Shown in pieces: positions 8,591-16,658 of a DNA stretch of 32,331 bases. Below the pieces are notes generated by a model, which worked only from the letters and a program-made list of their open reading frames with translations, had not been told where the DNA came from and did not search any database. The stretch spans positions 1 through 32,331 of the forward strand of contig JACRKZ010000062.1 in NCBI GenBank assembly GCA_016235455.1. The letters are read 5' to 3'. Made by a program: the position numbers and the translations under genes. Positions within the stretch are counted from its first letter, which is position 1, and each line of letters begins with the position of its first letter. This DNA is from Armatimonadota bacterium (GTDB lineage: Bacteria; Armatimonadota; UBA10988).

Positions 8591-9721
8591 TCAGCGGCCT
8601 CCGTGGCTGACGAGCTGTCGCAGCCGCACGGCGCCGCTCACGTCGCGCCCGGCCTCGACGTCCTCCTCGCGGAAGGCGGCGGTAAGGATGTGCTGGTCGG
8701 CCGTGCGGTGGTAGTCGTAGATGATGCGAATAAGCCCGTCGGCCGCCTGCTGACCATCGGGGTAGGAGACACCCTCGCGCTCGTCGAGCAGCAACCCGCC
8801 CAGCCAGGTGCGGCCGTCGTCGCGCGACAGATAGGCGGTCAGATGCGACCGGCCGGTGCGCTGCGCCACGGGCCCATGCTTGACCAGCAGCAGGTGGCCC
8901 GAGGCCAGCCGCGAGATGAAGAAGCGCGACGAGGTGTGCGCCAGCGACGACGGCGTCAGCTCCGGCCAGGTCCGGCCACCGTCGCGACTGATGCTCTCGC
9001 CGATGCCGTAGAGCGTGCGCACCAGCAGCCAGAGCGTGCCGTCGCGGCGTTCGATGAACATATGCTCATCAAACTCGCGGACGGCGACGGGCACGTTGCA
9101 GCCGCCGCGCGGCGCGAAGGTGCGGCCGGCGTCGGTGGAAACGACCAGTTGGGCGCTGTGATCGTGATGCCGCCAGGTGGAGACCGGCCAGGCCCAGGTG
9201 CCGTCGGCCAGCACCAGCGGCTTGCACATCATGACCCCATCCGCTACGCGGCGTGGCGCGGACCAGGTCGGCTCGGCGGCGTCGGGCTGGTCGGTGCTGA
9301 CGGTCCACAAGCCGTAGCGGGTGTCGGCGTGGCTGGTGTCCATGTGCGACCACGAGCAGAACAGCCGGCCGTCGGGCGCCAGCCACAGTTCGGGGTCGTA
9401 GGCGCGGATCGGGCCGGGCCCATCGGGGTCGATGGCCAGCACCTCGCGCCAACTGGCGCCGCCGTCGCCGCTGGTGCTGACCACGACGTAGTTGTTGCGG
9501 TCCTCGGCGGGCGTGGCCCCGGCGTACCAGGTAGCCCACAATCGGCCGCCCGGCGCGATGGCCAGGCTTGGGATGCCGGTGAAGGCGCGGTCGGTGACCA
9601 GCAGCCCCGGCTTGGGCGGGCCGACGTACTGGGGCGGCGGGAACAATGGGTGCTCGTCGCCTTCGGCCCCGGCCAGCGTGGCCAACGGCAGGATGGTGAG
9701 CAGTGCCAGCGTGGGCATCAT
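8591..9721 (-). CDS. Exported sialidase-like (BNR/Asp-box) protein
   Basis: A 376-residue exported protein of the sialidase/neuraminidase superfamily (six-bladed beta-propeller). At least four Asp-box repeats of the SxDxGxxW type can be seen: STSGDGGASW, STDAGRTF, SRDGGRTW and SRDDGRTW. The signal peptide is MMPTLALLTILPLATLAGA. The family hydrolyses or binds sialic acids or related acidic sugars. Many environmental homologues are not true sialidases, and I cannot place the full arginine triad, so the substrate is open. AGAGGT lies just upstream of the start. It follows the GH-A glycosidase by only 11 bp, which supports co-transcription. Confidence 0.83.
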   Translation of the reverse strand: MMPTLALLTILPLATLAGAEGDEHPLFPPPQYVGPPKPGLLVTDRAFTGIPSLAIAPGGRLWATWYAGATPAEDRNNYVVVSTSGDGGASWREVLAIDPDGPGPIRAYDPELWLAPDGRLFCSWSHMDTSHADTRYGLWTVSTDQPDAAEPTWSAPRRVADGVMMCKPLVLADGTWAWPVSTWRHHDHSAQLVVSTDAGRTFAPRGGCNVPVAVREFDEHMFIERRDGTLWLLVRTLYGIGESISRDGGRTWPELTPSSLAHTSSRFFISRLASGHLLLVKHGPVAQRTGRSHLTAYLSRDDGRTWLGGLLLDEREGVSYPDGQQAADGLIRIIYDYHRTADQHILTAAFREEDVEAGRDVSGAVRLRQLVSHGGR

Positions 9722-9732
9722 CGGGACCTCTT

Positions 9733-11829
9733 TCAGGGCAGCAGGCGCACGAGCAGCGGCCAGTCGCGGGCCAGCACGCCGCGGATCACCAGCGCCGCGC
9801 CATCGCGCTCGACGCGCAGTTCCTGGCGGCAGCCGTTGAGCGGGTCATAGGCCACGGCGCGCGAGCCGGGCGTCGTCAGCCGGAGGTCGACCGGCATGCC
9901 GTCGCAGTGGTCCGCCGAGCGACCGCCCAGCCAGAGCAGCAACGCGTCGCCCTCGGCGCCGTGAAGGGCGAATGTCTCCAGCCGAGGGGGTGTGGGGCTT
10001 ACCGAGAAGGCCAGGTTGCCCGGCTCCAGGCCGTCGAGCTGGGTGGACAGGTTGCGCGACACGTAGTAGGCGGCCTGCGGCTGCAGCGGCGAGATGGGGT
10101 CGGCATCGAACGAGCGCCGCAGCAGGCTCAGATCGAGCATGGCGAAGTACGGGAAGTACATTTCGCAGAAGAACGACTCCAGGCCCAGCCCGGTGTGTCG
10201 CGCGTGGACCTGCGCCACGTACTTGGCCTTCTGCAGCTCGGTGGCCGGGAACCCGCCACACCAGGCGCGGCTGGCCTCGGCTTCGGACAACGGCGGATAG
10301 ACCGCGCTGTAGTTCCACTCGGTGACCATGCAGTGGCCGCGGAAGCCGATGCTCTCCAGCCAGCGCAGCGTGGCGCGCGCGTCGGCGGTGTAGTTGCCCA
10401 GGCCCTCGGGATCGGTCTGGTAGAACGGATGCCAGCCGATCTCATCGACCTCCTTGGCCAGCTCGCGCGTGGCCGCGAGGTAGAGGTTGCCCGACACCTG
10501 CTCGGCGAGCTGCGCGGGCGTCCACGAGCTGATGCCATGGGGGAATCCGGCCCAGGAGCCCATCATCACCTTGGCCTCGGGCGCCAGCCGGCGGATGGCG
10601 GGAATGGCGGCGCGCGCCACGGCCAGGTAGTGGCCCAGGTTCGGCTCGCCGCCCCAGTAGCAGCCGATGTTCCACTCGTTCCACACCTCGAAGTGCTTCA
10701 CCCGGCCGCGGAAGTGCTCGACCATGTACTCCACATAGCGGGTCCAGGCCGCCAGTGCCTCGGGCGTGGTCGGTGGCGCCGGCAGGTCGTAGTTCCACTC
10801 CCAGAGCTGCGGCACGGCACGCTCGGCGGGCCCCGAGTAGAGCCGGTTGCCAAAGCCCAGCGCCATGACCACCTCGACGCCGTTGGCGGCCAACTCGGTG
10901 ATGGCGGCGTCGGTATCGGGATCGACCTTCAGCACGCCCTTCTGTTTCTCCACCCAATGCCAGTTGATGGGGTCGTCGTGGTAGCCGACGCGGGCCCACT
11001 TCATACCCGAATCCCAGTGGAGCGGCCAGTACCAGCGGTGCTCGGCCAGCGTCATGCCGGGGTTGTGGTGCGTGGAGTTGACCGATACGCCGGTGCCGCG
11101 TGTGGCCAGCGCCACGTTGTGGCCAGCCGTGTCCCACACTTCCACCTCGGCCAGTGAGAAGGCGTAGAGGATGTTCTCCACCAGCGGCAGGTTGCCGCCG
11201 ATGATCTGGATCTGCTTGACCGGTCGGGCGGCAAAGCCGAACTCGTGTTCGAGCTTGTCCGGCGCGTCCTTGGTGGGCCCGTCGAACACCGTTTCCCACT
11301 GGGCGCTGTCGCGGCTGACGCGGATCGTCAGGTGGCCGGGCATGCCGCGGCCGACCTCGACCGCGTCGCGGATCGGCCCCCAGGCCAACGGGTTGCGCAC
11401 CACGCCCGAGGCCGGCCGCTTGCGCAGCACGATGCGCTCGATTGGGCGCTCGACGGCCAGGTCCAGGCGAATCCACACCGGCTGCGCGTCGGGCCGCGAC
11501 TGCCCATGGCTGAGCCAGCAGGTCTTCGGGTCGCCGTCAATCAGATGGATGGCCTCGACCGGCTGATAGTCGTTCTCGGGCGACCGCGGCATGCGCGTGG
11601 TGGTGGCGCCCAGGTAATTGCGGCGCAACTCGCCGCTGGCCTTGGGGTGCACCTTGACGCGAGGTGCGTCGTTGCCGGCCTGCATCGACGCATCGTCGAC
11701 CAGGTCGGGCGCCTCGCCGAGCACCCAACAGCTGCCGAAACGGCGGATCGGCACGCCCTGGCACACGGTCTGGGGCTGTGGCGCTTCGCTGGCCACCAGC
11801 GCAGCCATGGTGACGATGAAGGGGTACAT
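9733..11829 (-). CDS. Exported discoidin-domain GH-A clan glycosidase
   Basis: A 698-residue protein. The ATG at 11829 gives a short signal-like N-terminus (MYPFIVTMAALVASEA) with GAGGTG before it. Frames open further upstream would overlap the divergent gene and lack a signal sequence. Residues about 85-235 look like an F5/8-type C (discoidin) carbohydrate-binding domain (AIHLIDGDPKTCW, VWIRLDLAVERPIERIVLRK). A TIM barrel of the GH-A clan follows, nearest in layout to GH39/GH5-type enzymes. HFEVWNEWNIG places the acid/base at N384-E385, and MVTEWNYSA places the likely nucleophile at E504. The C-terminal 120 residues form a beta-sandwich-like tail. It probably cleaves a polysaccharide or glycoside outside the cytoplasm. 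First gene of the cluster reading down to 6140. Confidence 0.78.
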   Translation of the reverse strand: MYPFIVTMAALVASEAPQPQTVCQGVPIRRFGSCWVLGEAPDLVDDASMQAGNDAPRVKVHPKASGELRRNYLGATTTRMPRSPENDYQPVEAIHLIDGDPKTCWLSHGQSRPDAQPVWIRLDLAVERPIERIVLRKRPASGVVRNPLAWGPIRDAVEVGRGMPGHLTIRVSRDSAQWETVFDGPTKDAPDKLEHEFGFAARPVKQIQIIGGNLPLVENILYAFSLAEVEVWDTAGHNVALATRGTGVSVNSTHHNPGMTLAEHRWYWPLHWDSGMKWARVGYHDDPINWHWVEKQKGVLKVDPDTDAAITELAANGVEVVMALGFGNRLYSGPAERAVPQLWEWNYDLPAPPTTPEALAAWTRYVEYMVEHFRGRVKHFEVWNEWNIGCYWGGEPNLGHYLAVARAAIPAIRRLAPEAKVMMGSWAGFPHGISSWTPAQLAEQVSGNLYLAATRELAKEVDEIGWHPFYQTDPEGLGNYTADARATLRWLESIGFRGHCMVTEWNYSAVYPPLSEAEASRAWCGGFPATELQKAKYVAQVHARHTGLGLESFFCEMYFPYFAMLDLSLLRRSFDADPISPLQPQAAYYVSRNLSTQLDGLEPGNLAFSVSPTPPRLETFALHGAEGDALLLWLGGRSADHCDGMPVDLRLTTPGSRAVAYDPLNGCRQELRVERDGAALVIRGVLARDWPLLVRLLP

Positions 11830-11929
11830 CCTGACACCTCGGGAGTGGTGTTCGCCTCGGCCCGCGAGTTCCTTCGCGGCGGTGTCAAGCGCGGCCGACC
11901 GGCAGCACACTACGAGTTGGGAGTCGTCC
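11830..11929. promoter_or_regulatory. Divergent intergenic region
   Basis: This 100-bp spacer separates two divergent starts (minus glycosidase operon at 11829, plus YpdA-like gene at 11930) and must hold promoters for both unless transcription enters from outside. I see no convincing -35/-10 pair; GGGAG for the plus gene lies at its right end. Confidence 0.35.
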
Positions 11930-12934
11930 ATGTTGTTCACCGCTGAGACCCACGGCCTGATCATCGTCGGCGCCGGCCCGGCCGGATTGGCCTGTGCCTA
12001 CCATGCCCGAGCCGCCGGGCTCGACGCCGTGGTCCTCGAACGCGGCTGCGTGGCCGACAACATCCGCCGCTACCCGGCCAGCCTGACGTTCTACTCGACG
12101 CCGACGCGGCTCGAGTTGGGCGATATCCCGCTGCTCTGCACCGGTGAGAAGCCCACGCGGTCCGAGGTGGTGCGCTACTACACGCGCTTCGCCGATGCGC
12201 GCGGGCTTGATGTGCGCACCTACCATAACGTCACCGGCATCGCCCGCGACGGCGGCGACTTCGTGTTGGCCACCGAGAGCCCGGTCGGTCTGCGCCGCGA
12301 GTTCCGAGCGCCGAAGCTGGTGCTGGCCTTTGGCGCCTACGATGAGCCGAACCGGCTGGGCGTGCCGGGCGAGGACCTGCCGCACGTCAGCCACTTCTAC
12401 GACGAGCCCGAGCGCTATCACCGATGCGATGTGCTGGTGGTCGGCGGCAAGGGCTCGGCCAGCGAAGCGGCGCTGCAGATCGAGCGCTTCGGCGGCCGCG
12501 TGACCATCAGCTACCGCCGACCCGAGTTCGCCGGCCTCAAGTACTGGATCGCCCCCGACCTGGCCAACCGCATCGCCGAGGGCAGCATCCGCGCCGTCAT
12601 GCCTTCCCGGGTCGAGTCCATCGGGCTTCAGACCGCACTTCTGCGCCGTAGCGACACCCGCGAGACGGTTGAGGTGAAGGCCGACTTCGTGCTGGCGCTC
12701 ACCGGCTATGCGCCGCGACTCGACCTGTTCGACGCCGTCGGCCTGGACTACGACGCCGAGAGCCTGCGGCCGCGTCTCGTGCCCGAGACTCTTGAGAGCA
12801 GTGTGCCGGGCTGCTATGTGGCCGGCTGCATCTGCGCGGGCAACATCGGCAACGAGATCTTCATCGAGAACGGTCGGCTGCACGGCGCGGCCATCGTGGC
12901 GCATATCGCCGGGCTCGCGACGGCAGGTCGCTAG
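11930..12934 (+). CDS. YpdA-like FAD/NAD(P)-dependent disulfide reductase
   Basis: A 334-residue flavoprotein of the two-dinucleotide-binding-domain family, closest by eye to YpdA, the putative bacillithiol disulfide reductase. The first Rossmann motif GAGPAGLACA starts at residue 14. The pattern RRYPASLTFYSTPTRLELG, the second Rossmann motif VVGGKGSASEAAL and the closing VPGCYVAGCICAGNIGNEIFIENG are all in the order expected for that group. It lacks the CxxC active site of thioredoxin reductase, as YpdA does. If the assignment holds, the enzyme keeps a low-molecular-weight thiol reduced in the cytoplasm. The start follows GGGAG; longer upstream frames overlap the divergent gene. It precedes the lyase gene by 38 bp. 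Confidence 0.8.
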   Translation: MLFTAETHGLIIVGAGPAGLACAYHARAAGLDAVVLERGCVADNIRRYPASLTFYSTPTRLELGDIPLLCTGEKPTRSEVVRYYTRFADARGLDVRTYHNVTGIARDGGDFVLATESPVGLRREFRAPKLVLAFGAYDEPNRLGVPGEDLPHVSHFYDEPERYHRCDVLVVGGKGSASEAALQIERFGGRVTISYRRPEFAGLKYWIAPDLANRIAEGSIRAVMPSRVESIGLQTALLRRSDTRETVEVKADFVLALTGYAPRLDLFDAVGLDYDAESLRPRLVPETLESSVPGCYVAGCICAGNIGNEIFIENGRLHGAAIVAHIAGLATAGR

Positions 12935-12950
12935 CCGCGCCTGGCGAACA

Positions 12951-12966
12951 CGTCTCGGCGGAGACG
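12951..12966 (+). promoter_or_regulatory. Small hairpin covering the lyase ribosome site
   Basis: CGTCTC (12951-12956) and GAGACG (12961-12966) are perfectly complementary around a GGCG loop. The right arm is part of the only purine-rich ribosome-binding candidate for the ATG at 12973, so the hairpin could limit translation initiation. It is short and may be chance. Confidence 0.25.
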
Positions 12967-12972
12967 GATGCC

Positions 12973-15720
12973 ATGGTACTCGGCTGGCTTGTAGGGTTGT
13001 TGGTGGCGGCGCCGCCGGTGGTGCTGTCGGACTGCGAAACGACCGCCGGCTGGCCCGCCGACGCCAAGCTCATCGGCGACGCCAAGGTGGGCGCGCACGC
13101 GGTGCGGCTTGGGGTGCCGCCGGGTGTGGCCTCGGGGCCGTCCTTCTCCTTCAAGGGCAGTGGCATCGAGCCGGCCAGGTCGCAGGCGCTGACCTTCTGG
13201 TACCGCCTGTCGGGCACCGGTGAGACCGGCCTCATGATCAAGGTCGTGGCGCCGGTCACCGAGGGCTGGCAGGGCACTTGGGATGTGGTCCCGCGCCGCG
13301 CCGCCGATGGGCAGTGGCACAAGGTCCGCATCGACCTGGGCAGCGGGTTCATGCGCTGGGGCGATCGGCCCGATCTCGAAGGCCGTTGGATTGGCTTCCG
13401 CACCGAGGCTGAGGCCGGCGCCAAGCTGACGCTCGATGTCGACCAGCTGCAGCTCGAGCCCATCGCCTTCCATGCCCGGCTGCTGTCGGCCAGGTTGGTG
13501 GGCGAAACGCTTGAGGCCCGGCTGGCGCTGGACAACCCCACGGCCGCGGCCATCACGTTGTCCCTGCCCGGCGGGCCGCTGACGCTCGCCGCCGGCGCGC
13601 AGGCCGAGGCCACGGCCAAGTTGCCGGTGACGGCCGCCGAACTGGCCGCATCCAAGCCGTTGACCCCGCTGGCCAAGGCGCTGCGCGTGCAAGTGGCGGG
13701 CCAGCCGGAGACCGCCGTGGAGATCGAAGCGCCCTACGCCGTGCCGCTGCGCCTGCCTGAGCATCCGCGCCTGCTCATCTCGGCCGACGAGGTGCCGCAG
13801 ATCAAGGCGCGTGCCGCCGCCAATCCCGCCTTGCAGGCCCGGCTGGACTCGTTCCTCAAGGATGCCGACAACCGCCTGGTCGCGCCGATCAACCTGCCGC
13901 CGCGCGGCGGGCAGTGGTACCACTGGTATGCCTGCAAAAAGGACGGCGGCAACCTGCGTCAGCTCTCGCCGACGCAGCATGAGTGCCCGGTCTGCAAGAC
14001 CGTCTACACCGGCTGGCCCTACGACGATGTGGTGCTCTCCAACATCCACGGCGACCTGTCCAACCGCATCAAGATTCTCGGCCTGGCCTACGGCCTGACC
14101 GGCGACGCCAAGTATGCCGACCGCTGCCGCGAGGCGCTGCTGGCCTATGCCGGCAAGTACGAGAGCTATCCGCTGCACGACATCAACGGCAAGCCGAACG
14201 TCGGCGGCGGCCGGGTCGGGCCGCAGACGCTCGACGAGTCGACCTGGCTGATCCCCGTCTGCCAGGGCGCCGACCTGGTCTGGAACCGGCTCAGCGAGGC
14301 TGACCGCGAGACGCTGGCCAGCAAGCTGTTCCGACCGGCGGCCGAGGTCATTCGCCAGCACAAGATGGGCATCCACAACATCCAGTGCTGGAAGAACTCC
14401 GCCGTGGGTCTCGTCGGGCTGCTACTGGGCGATGCCGAGTTGACCGCCGACGCGGTGCGCGGGACGAGCGGCTTCGAGAACCAGATGGCCAAGGGCGTCA
14501 ACCTGGACGGCCAGTGGTACGAGGGCGCCTGGGGCTATCACTTCTACACCATGAGCGCCGTGGCGCCGCTGGTCGAGGCCGGCGAGCGCTGCGGGCTCGG
14601 GCTCTATGCCTTCGCGCGTGACGGCCGCTCCTACCGGCTGCTGTTCGACGGCCCGCTCAACCTGGCCATGCCCAACCGGGTGTTGCCCAACTTCAGCGAC
14701 TCCGGCTTCGTCAATGTCGTCGGCCAGTCGGCGCTCTACGAACTGGCCCTGCGCCGCTATGGCGATCCGCGCTACGCCGGGCTCATCGCACAGACCAAGG
14801 GCGACAGCCTCGAGGCGCTGCTGGTGGGCACTCGGCCGCTGCCCGCCGCGCAGGCCGCCGATGACGGCTCGCGCAACTACACCCAAGCCGGTTACGCGAT
14901 CCTCCAGTCGGGCGGCGGCGTCGACGCCACCTGGGCCTGCCTCAAGTACGGCCCGCACGGCGGTGGCCATGGCCATCCCGACAAGATGAACGTCATCCTC
15001 TATGCCCGGCAGAAGGTGCTCGGCGTGGACCCCGGCACGGGCAAGTACGGCGTGCCCTTGCACAGCGGCTGGCAACAGGCCAGTCTGGCGCACAACTCGT
15101 TGACCGTCGATGAGGTCAACCAGACCCCGACCACGGGCAGTTGCCTCGCGTTCGTCAAGGAGGCCGGCTGGTCGGGCGTGCTGGCCGATGCCGGGCCGGT
15201 CTACACCAACCTCACCTACCGCCGCGCCGCCGCGCTGGTCGGGCCGAACCTGCTCTTGATGCTCGATATGGTCAAGGCCGACAAGAACCGCACCTTCGAC
15301 CTGGCCTGGCACAACGGCGGGACTTGGGCCGCCGCGCCGGCCGGCGAAGCGCTGACCATGCCCGATAAGCCCGGCTACCGCTACCTCGAAGGCATGGTGA
15401 AGCTGGCCGGCGCGGCGCCCCCAGTGGTGCTCGATCCGCTCCGGGTGGGCCTGGCCGTGGCCTCGGCGCAGCCTGGCGAGACCTGGGCCGGCACCGGCCC
15501 CGGCGACACGCAGGCGGTGCGCGTGCCGTGCCTGGTGCGGCGGGTCAAGGGCGCCGAGGCGCAAGTGGCCTGGGCCATCGCGCTCGACGGCCAGACCCCA
15601 ACGGTCGCCGTGGCGCCGATGGCTGGCGGCTGGCAAGTGTCGGCCACCGTGGGCGGCAAGACCGTGCGCCTGGACGTGACGCCGGAGGCGGCGGTCAAGC
15701 TGCGGGTGGCAACTCAGTAG
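12973..15720 (+). CDS. Heparinase II/III-type polysaccharide lyase
   Basis: A 915-residue protein. After a short hydrophobic N-terminus (LGWLVGLLVAAPPVVLS) comes a jelly-roll-like carbohydrate-binding region (about 20-165), then a linker and an (alpha/alpha) toroid with HNIQCWKNSA (468-477) and DGQWYEGAWGYHFY (512-525). The C-terminal beta-sandwich holds the heparinase II/III signature GGGHGHPDKMN (663-673, H666/H668) and QQASLAHNSLTVDE (H707). This arrangement is that of heparinase II/alginate-lyase-like families, which eliminate uronic-acid polysaccharides. A small cysteine cluster (C321, H336, C338, C341) between the linker and the toroid looks like a zinc knuckle. The substrate is unknown. 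Its stop overlaps the stop of the convergent zinc-ribbon gene by 7 bp. Confidence 0.85.
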   Translation: MVLGWLVGLLVAAPPVVLSDCETTAGWPADAKLIGDAKVGAHAVRLGVPPGVASGPSFSFKGSGIEPARSQALTFWYRLSGTGETGLMIKVVAPVTEGWQGTWDVVPRRAADGQWHKVRIDLGSGFMRWGDRPDLEGRWIGFRTEAEAGAKLTLDVDQLQLEPIAFHARLLSARLVGETLEARLALDNPTAAAITLSLPGGPLTLAAGAQAEATAKLPVTAAELAASKPLTPLAKALRVQVAGQPETAVEIEAPYAVPLRLPEHPRLLISADEVPQIKARAAANPALQARLDSFLKDADNRLVAPINLPPRGGQWYHWYACKKDGGNLRQLSPTQHECPVCKTVYTGWPYDDVVLSNIHGDLSNRIKILGLAYGLTGDAKYADRCREALLAYAGKYESYPLHDINGKPNVGGGRVGPQTLDESTWLIPVCQGADLVWNRLSEADRETLASKLFRPAAEVIRQHKMGIHNIQCWKNSAVGLVGLLLGDAELTADAVRGTSGFENQMAKGVNLDGQWYEGAWGYHFYTMSAVAPLVEAGERCGLGLYAFARDGRSYRLLFDGPLNLAMPNRVLPNFSDSGFVNVVGQSALYELALRRYGDPRYAGLIAQTKGDSLEALLVGTRPLPAAQAADDGSRNYTQAGYAILQSGGGVDATWACLKYGPHGGGHGHPDKMNVILYARQKVLGVDPGTGKYGVPLHSGWQQASLAHNSLTVDEVNQTPTTGSCLAFVKEAGWSGVLADAGPVYTNLTYRRAAALVGPNLLLMLDMVKADKNRTFDLAWHNGGTWAAAPAGEALTMPDKPGYRYLEGMVKLAGAAPPVVLDPLRVGLAVASAQPGETWAGTGPGDTQAVRVPCLVRRVKGAEAQVAWAIALDGQTPTVAVAPMAGGWQVSATVGGKTVRLDVTPEAAVKLRVATQ

Positions 15721-16115
15721 TCGAGCCCGAATCCCACGCCGCGCGTGTGTTCGGCGCGCAGGCAGCCCTGGGGCGCGGGTAGCCGCGGCACGGGCCGCTC
15801 GGCCTCGAGCACCTCGCGGTAGCCGCAGCGGCAGCCCAGGCGGATCACCTCGCGGCCCGGCACGATGAGGCTCGGGGGCAGCAGTTCGGCCCGCTCGAAG
15901 GCCAGCGCCGGTTGCTCGCACTGCGGGCAGGCCTCTGCGCGCGGCCGGCCGGCGGGCAGCAGGTAGAGCGTCGTGCAGGCCTCGCAGCGCCGGCCCTCGA
16001 GCTCGTGGCCCAGCAGGCGCCACTCCGCGGTGGCGAACGGCAGGCGGTAGAACGCGGTCTGCGCGGCCGTCAGCCGGCGCAGCGGCTCGTCGCAGTCAGG
16101 GCAGTGGTCAAGCAC
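15714..16115 (-). CDS. Multi-cysteine zinc-ribbon protein
   Basis: A 133-residue protein starting at GTG 16115. GGAGG lies six bases upstream, and the start overlaps the TPM-like gene's stop by 8 bases (GTGCTTGA), so the two are probably translationally coupled. The sequence has four cysteine knuckles: CPDC near the N-terminus, CEAC, CPQC and CRC. They are arranged like two zinc ribbons around a short beta region (LTAAQTAFYRLPFATAEWRL). This resembles the zinc-binding tail found on some TPM-domain proteins, here as a separate chain. No catalytic motif is visible. Its 3' end overlaps the convergent lyase gene. Confidence 0.65.
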   Translation of the reverse strand: MLDHCPDCDEPLRRLTAAQTAFYRLPFATAEWRLLGHELEGRRCEACTTLYLLPAGRPRAEACPQCEQPALAFERAELLPPSLIVPGREVIRLGCRCGYREVLEAERPVPRLPAPQGCLRAEHTRGVGFGLDY

Positions 16116-16491
16116 GGAACGCCTCCGCCAGCAGTCGCTCGGCCAGGGCCACGGCCGGCTCGACCGCGCCGTCAGCCAACAGCGGCGCCACGCGCTCGCG
16201 CAGCTCGGCGTGCAGGTCGGGCAGCGCCACGCGGTCTTCCCAGTCGAGCCCGACGACCAGCTCCAGCCGACGCTCGGCCAGGGCGATGAGCAGCAGCGCA
16301 CCCGCCGCCACGCCACCGGCCTCGAACAGCTCCCAGGCGCGCTCGGCCGGCCGGGCCGGTTGCGCGCTGTCGAGCAGCACCACCGCCCGCGGGGGCAACG
16401 AGTGCGGCAGCGGTCGGCGCAGCGACCAGTCACAGCCGGGGCAGCTTGGCCGGGGCTCGGGCAGCAGGGCTCGGCAACGCGGACAAATCAC
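16108..16491 (-). CDS. Zinc-ribbon TPM-domain-like protein
   Basis: A 127-residue protein. I favour the GTG at 16491, which puts the zinc-ribbon cysteines at the very N-terminus (ICPRC...CPGC). An ATG at 16593 is possible but would sit inside the promoter of the divergent protease gene. The remainder (RAWELFEAGGVAAGALLLIA, then LAERRLELVVGLDWEDRVA, then LLADGAVEPAVALAERLL) follows the pattern of a TPM domain: a strand with LLLIALAERRLELVVG, the glycine turn, and the closing helices. TPM domains occur in thylakoid and bacterial envelope proteins; some have been described as phosphatases. There is no signal peptide or transmembrane anchor. It is translationally coupled to the 133-residue zinc-ribbon protein downstream. 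Confidence 0.55.
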   Translation of the reverse strand: MICPRCRALLPEPRPSCPGCDWSLRRPLPHSLPPRAVVLLDSAQPARPAERAWELFEAGGVAAGALLLIALAERRLELVVGLDWEDRVALPDLHAELRERVAPLLADGAVEPAVALAERLLAEAFRA

Positions 16492-16567
16492 GCTCGCAGT
16501 GCTCCATATCAGGCCTGCTAGGCTTGGCCAAAGGGCGCGCAGCACCTTCCACGGGCGGCCCGCGAGG

Positions 16568-16596
16568 TTGACAGCCCGCCGTCGCTCCTGCATACT
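16568..16596 (+). promoter_or_regulatory. Sigma70-like promoter of the ctp operon
   Basis: TTGACA (16568-16573), a 17-base spacer and CATACT (16591-16596) form a near-consensus housekeeping promoter. Transcription would start near 16603, giving an untranslated leader of about 56 bases before the protease ATG at 16659. It lies in the spacer between divergent genes. Confidence 0.55.
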
Positions 16597-16658
16597 GACT
16601 GGCAGTAGGGCAGTCCCCTCACCTCCGTCCCACCCAGTCGACGCAGGTGGAGATCTCC

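Noticed and set aside
16491..16593. ATG at 16593 as the start of the TPM-like protein
   Set aside because: It overlaps the -10 box of the divergent promoter and adds 34 residues with no family match before the zinc ribbon.
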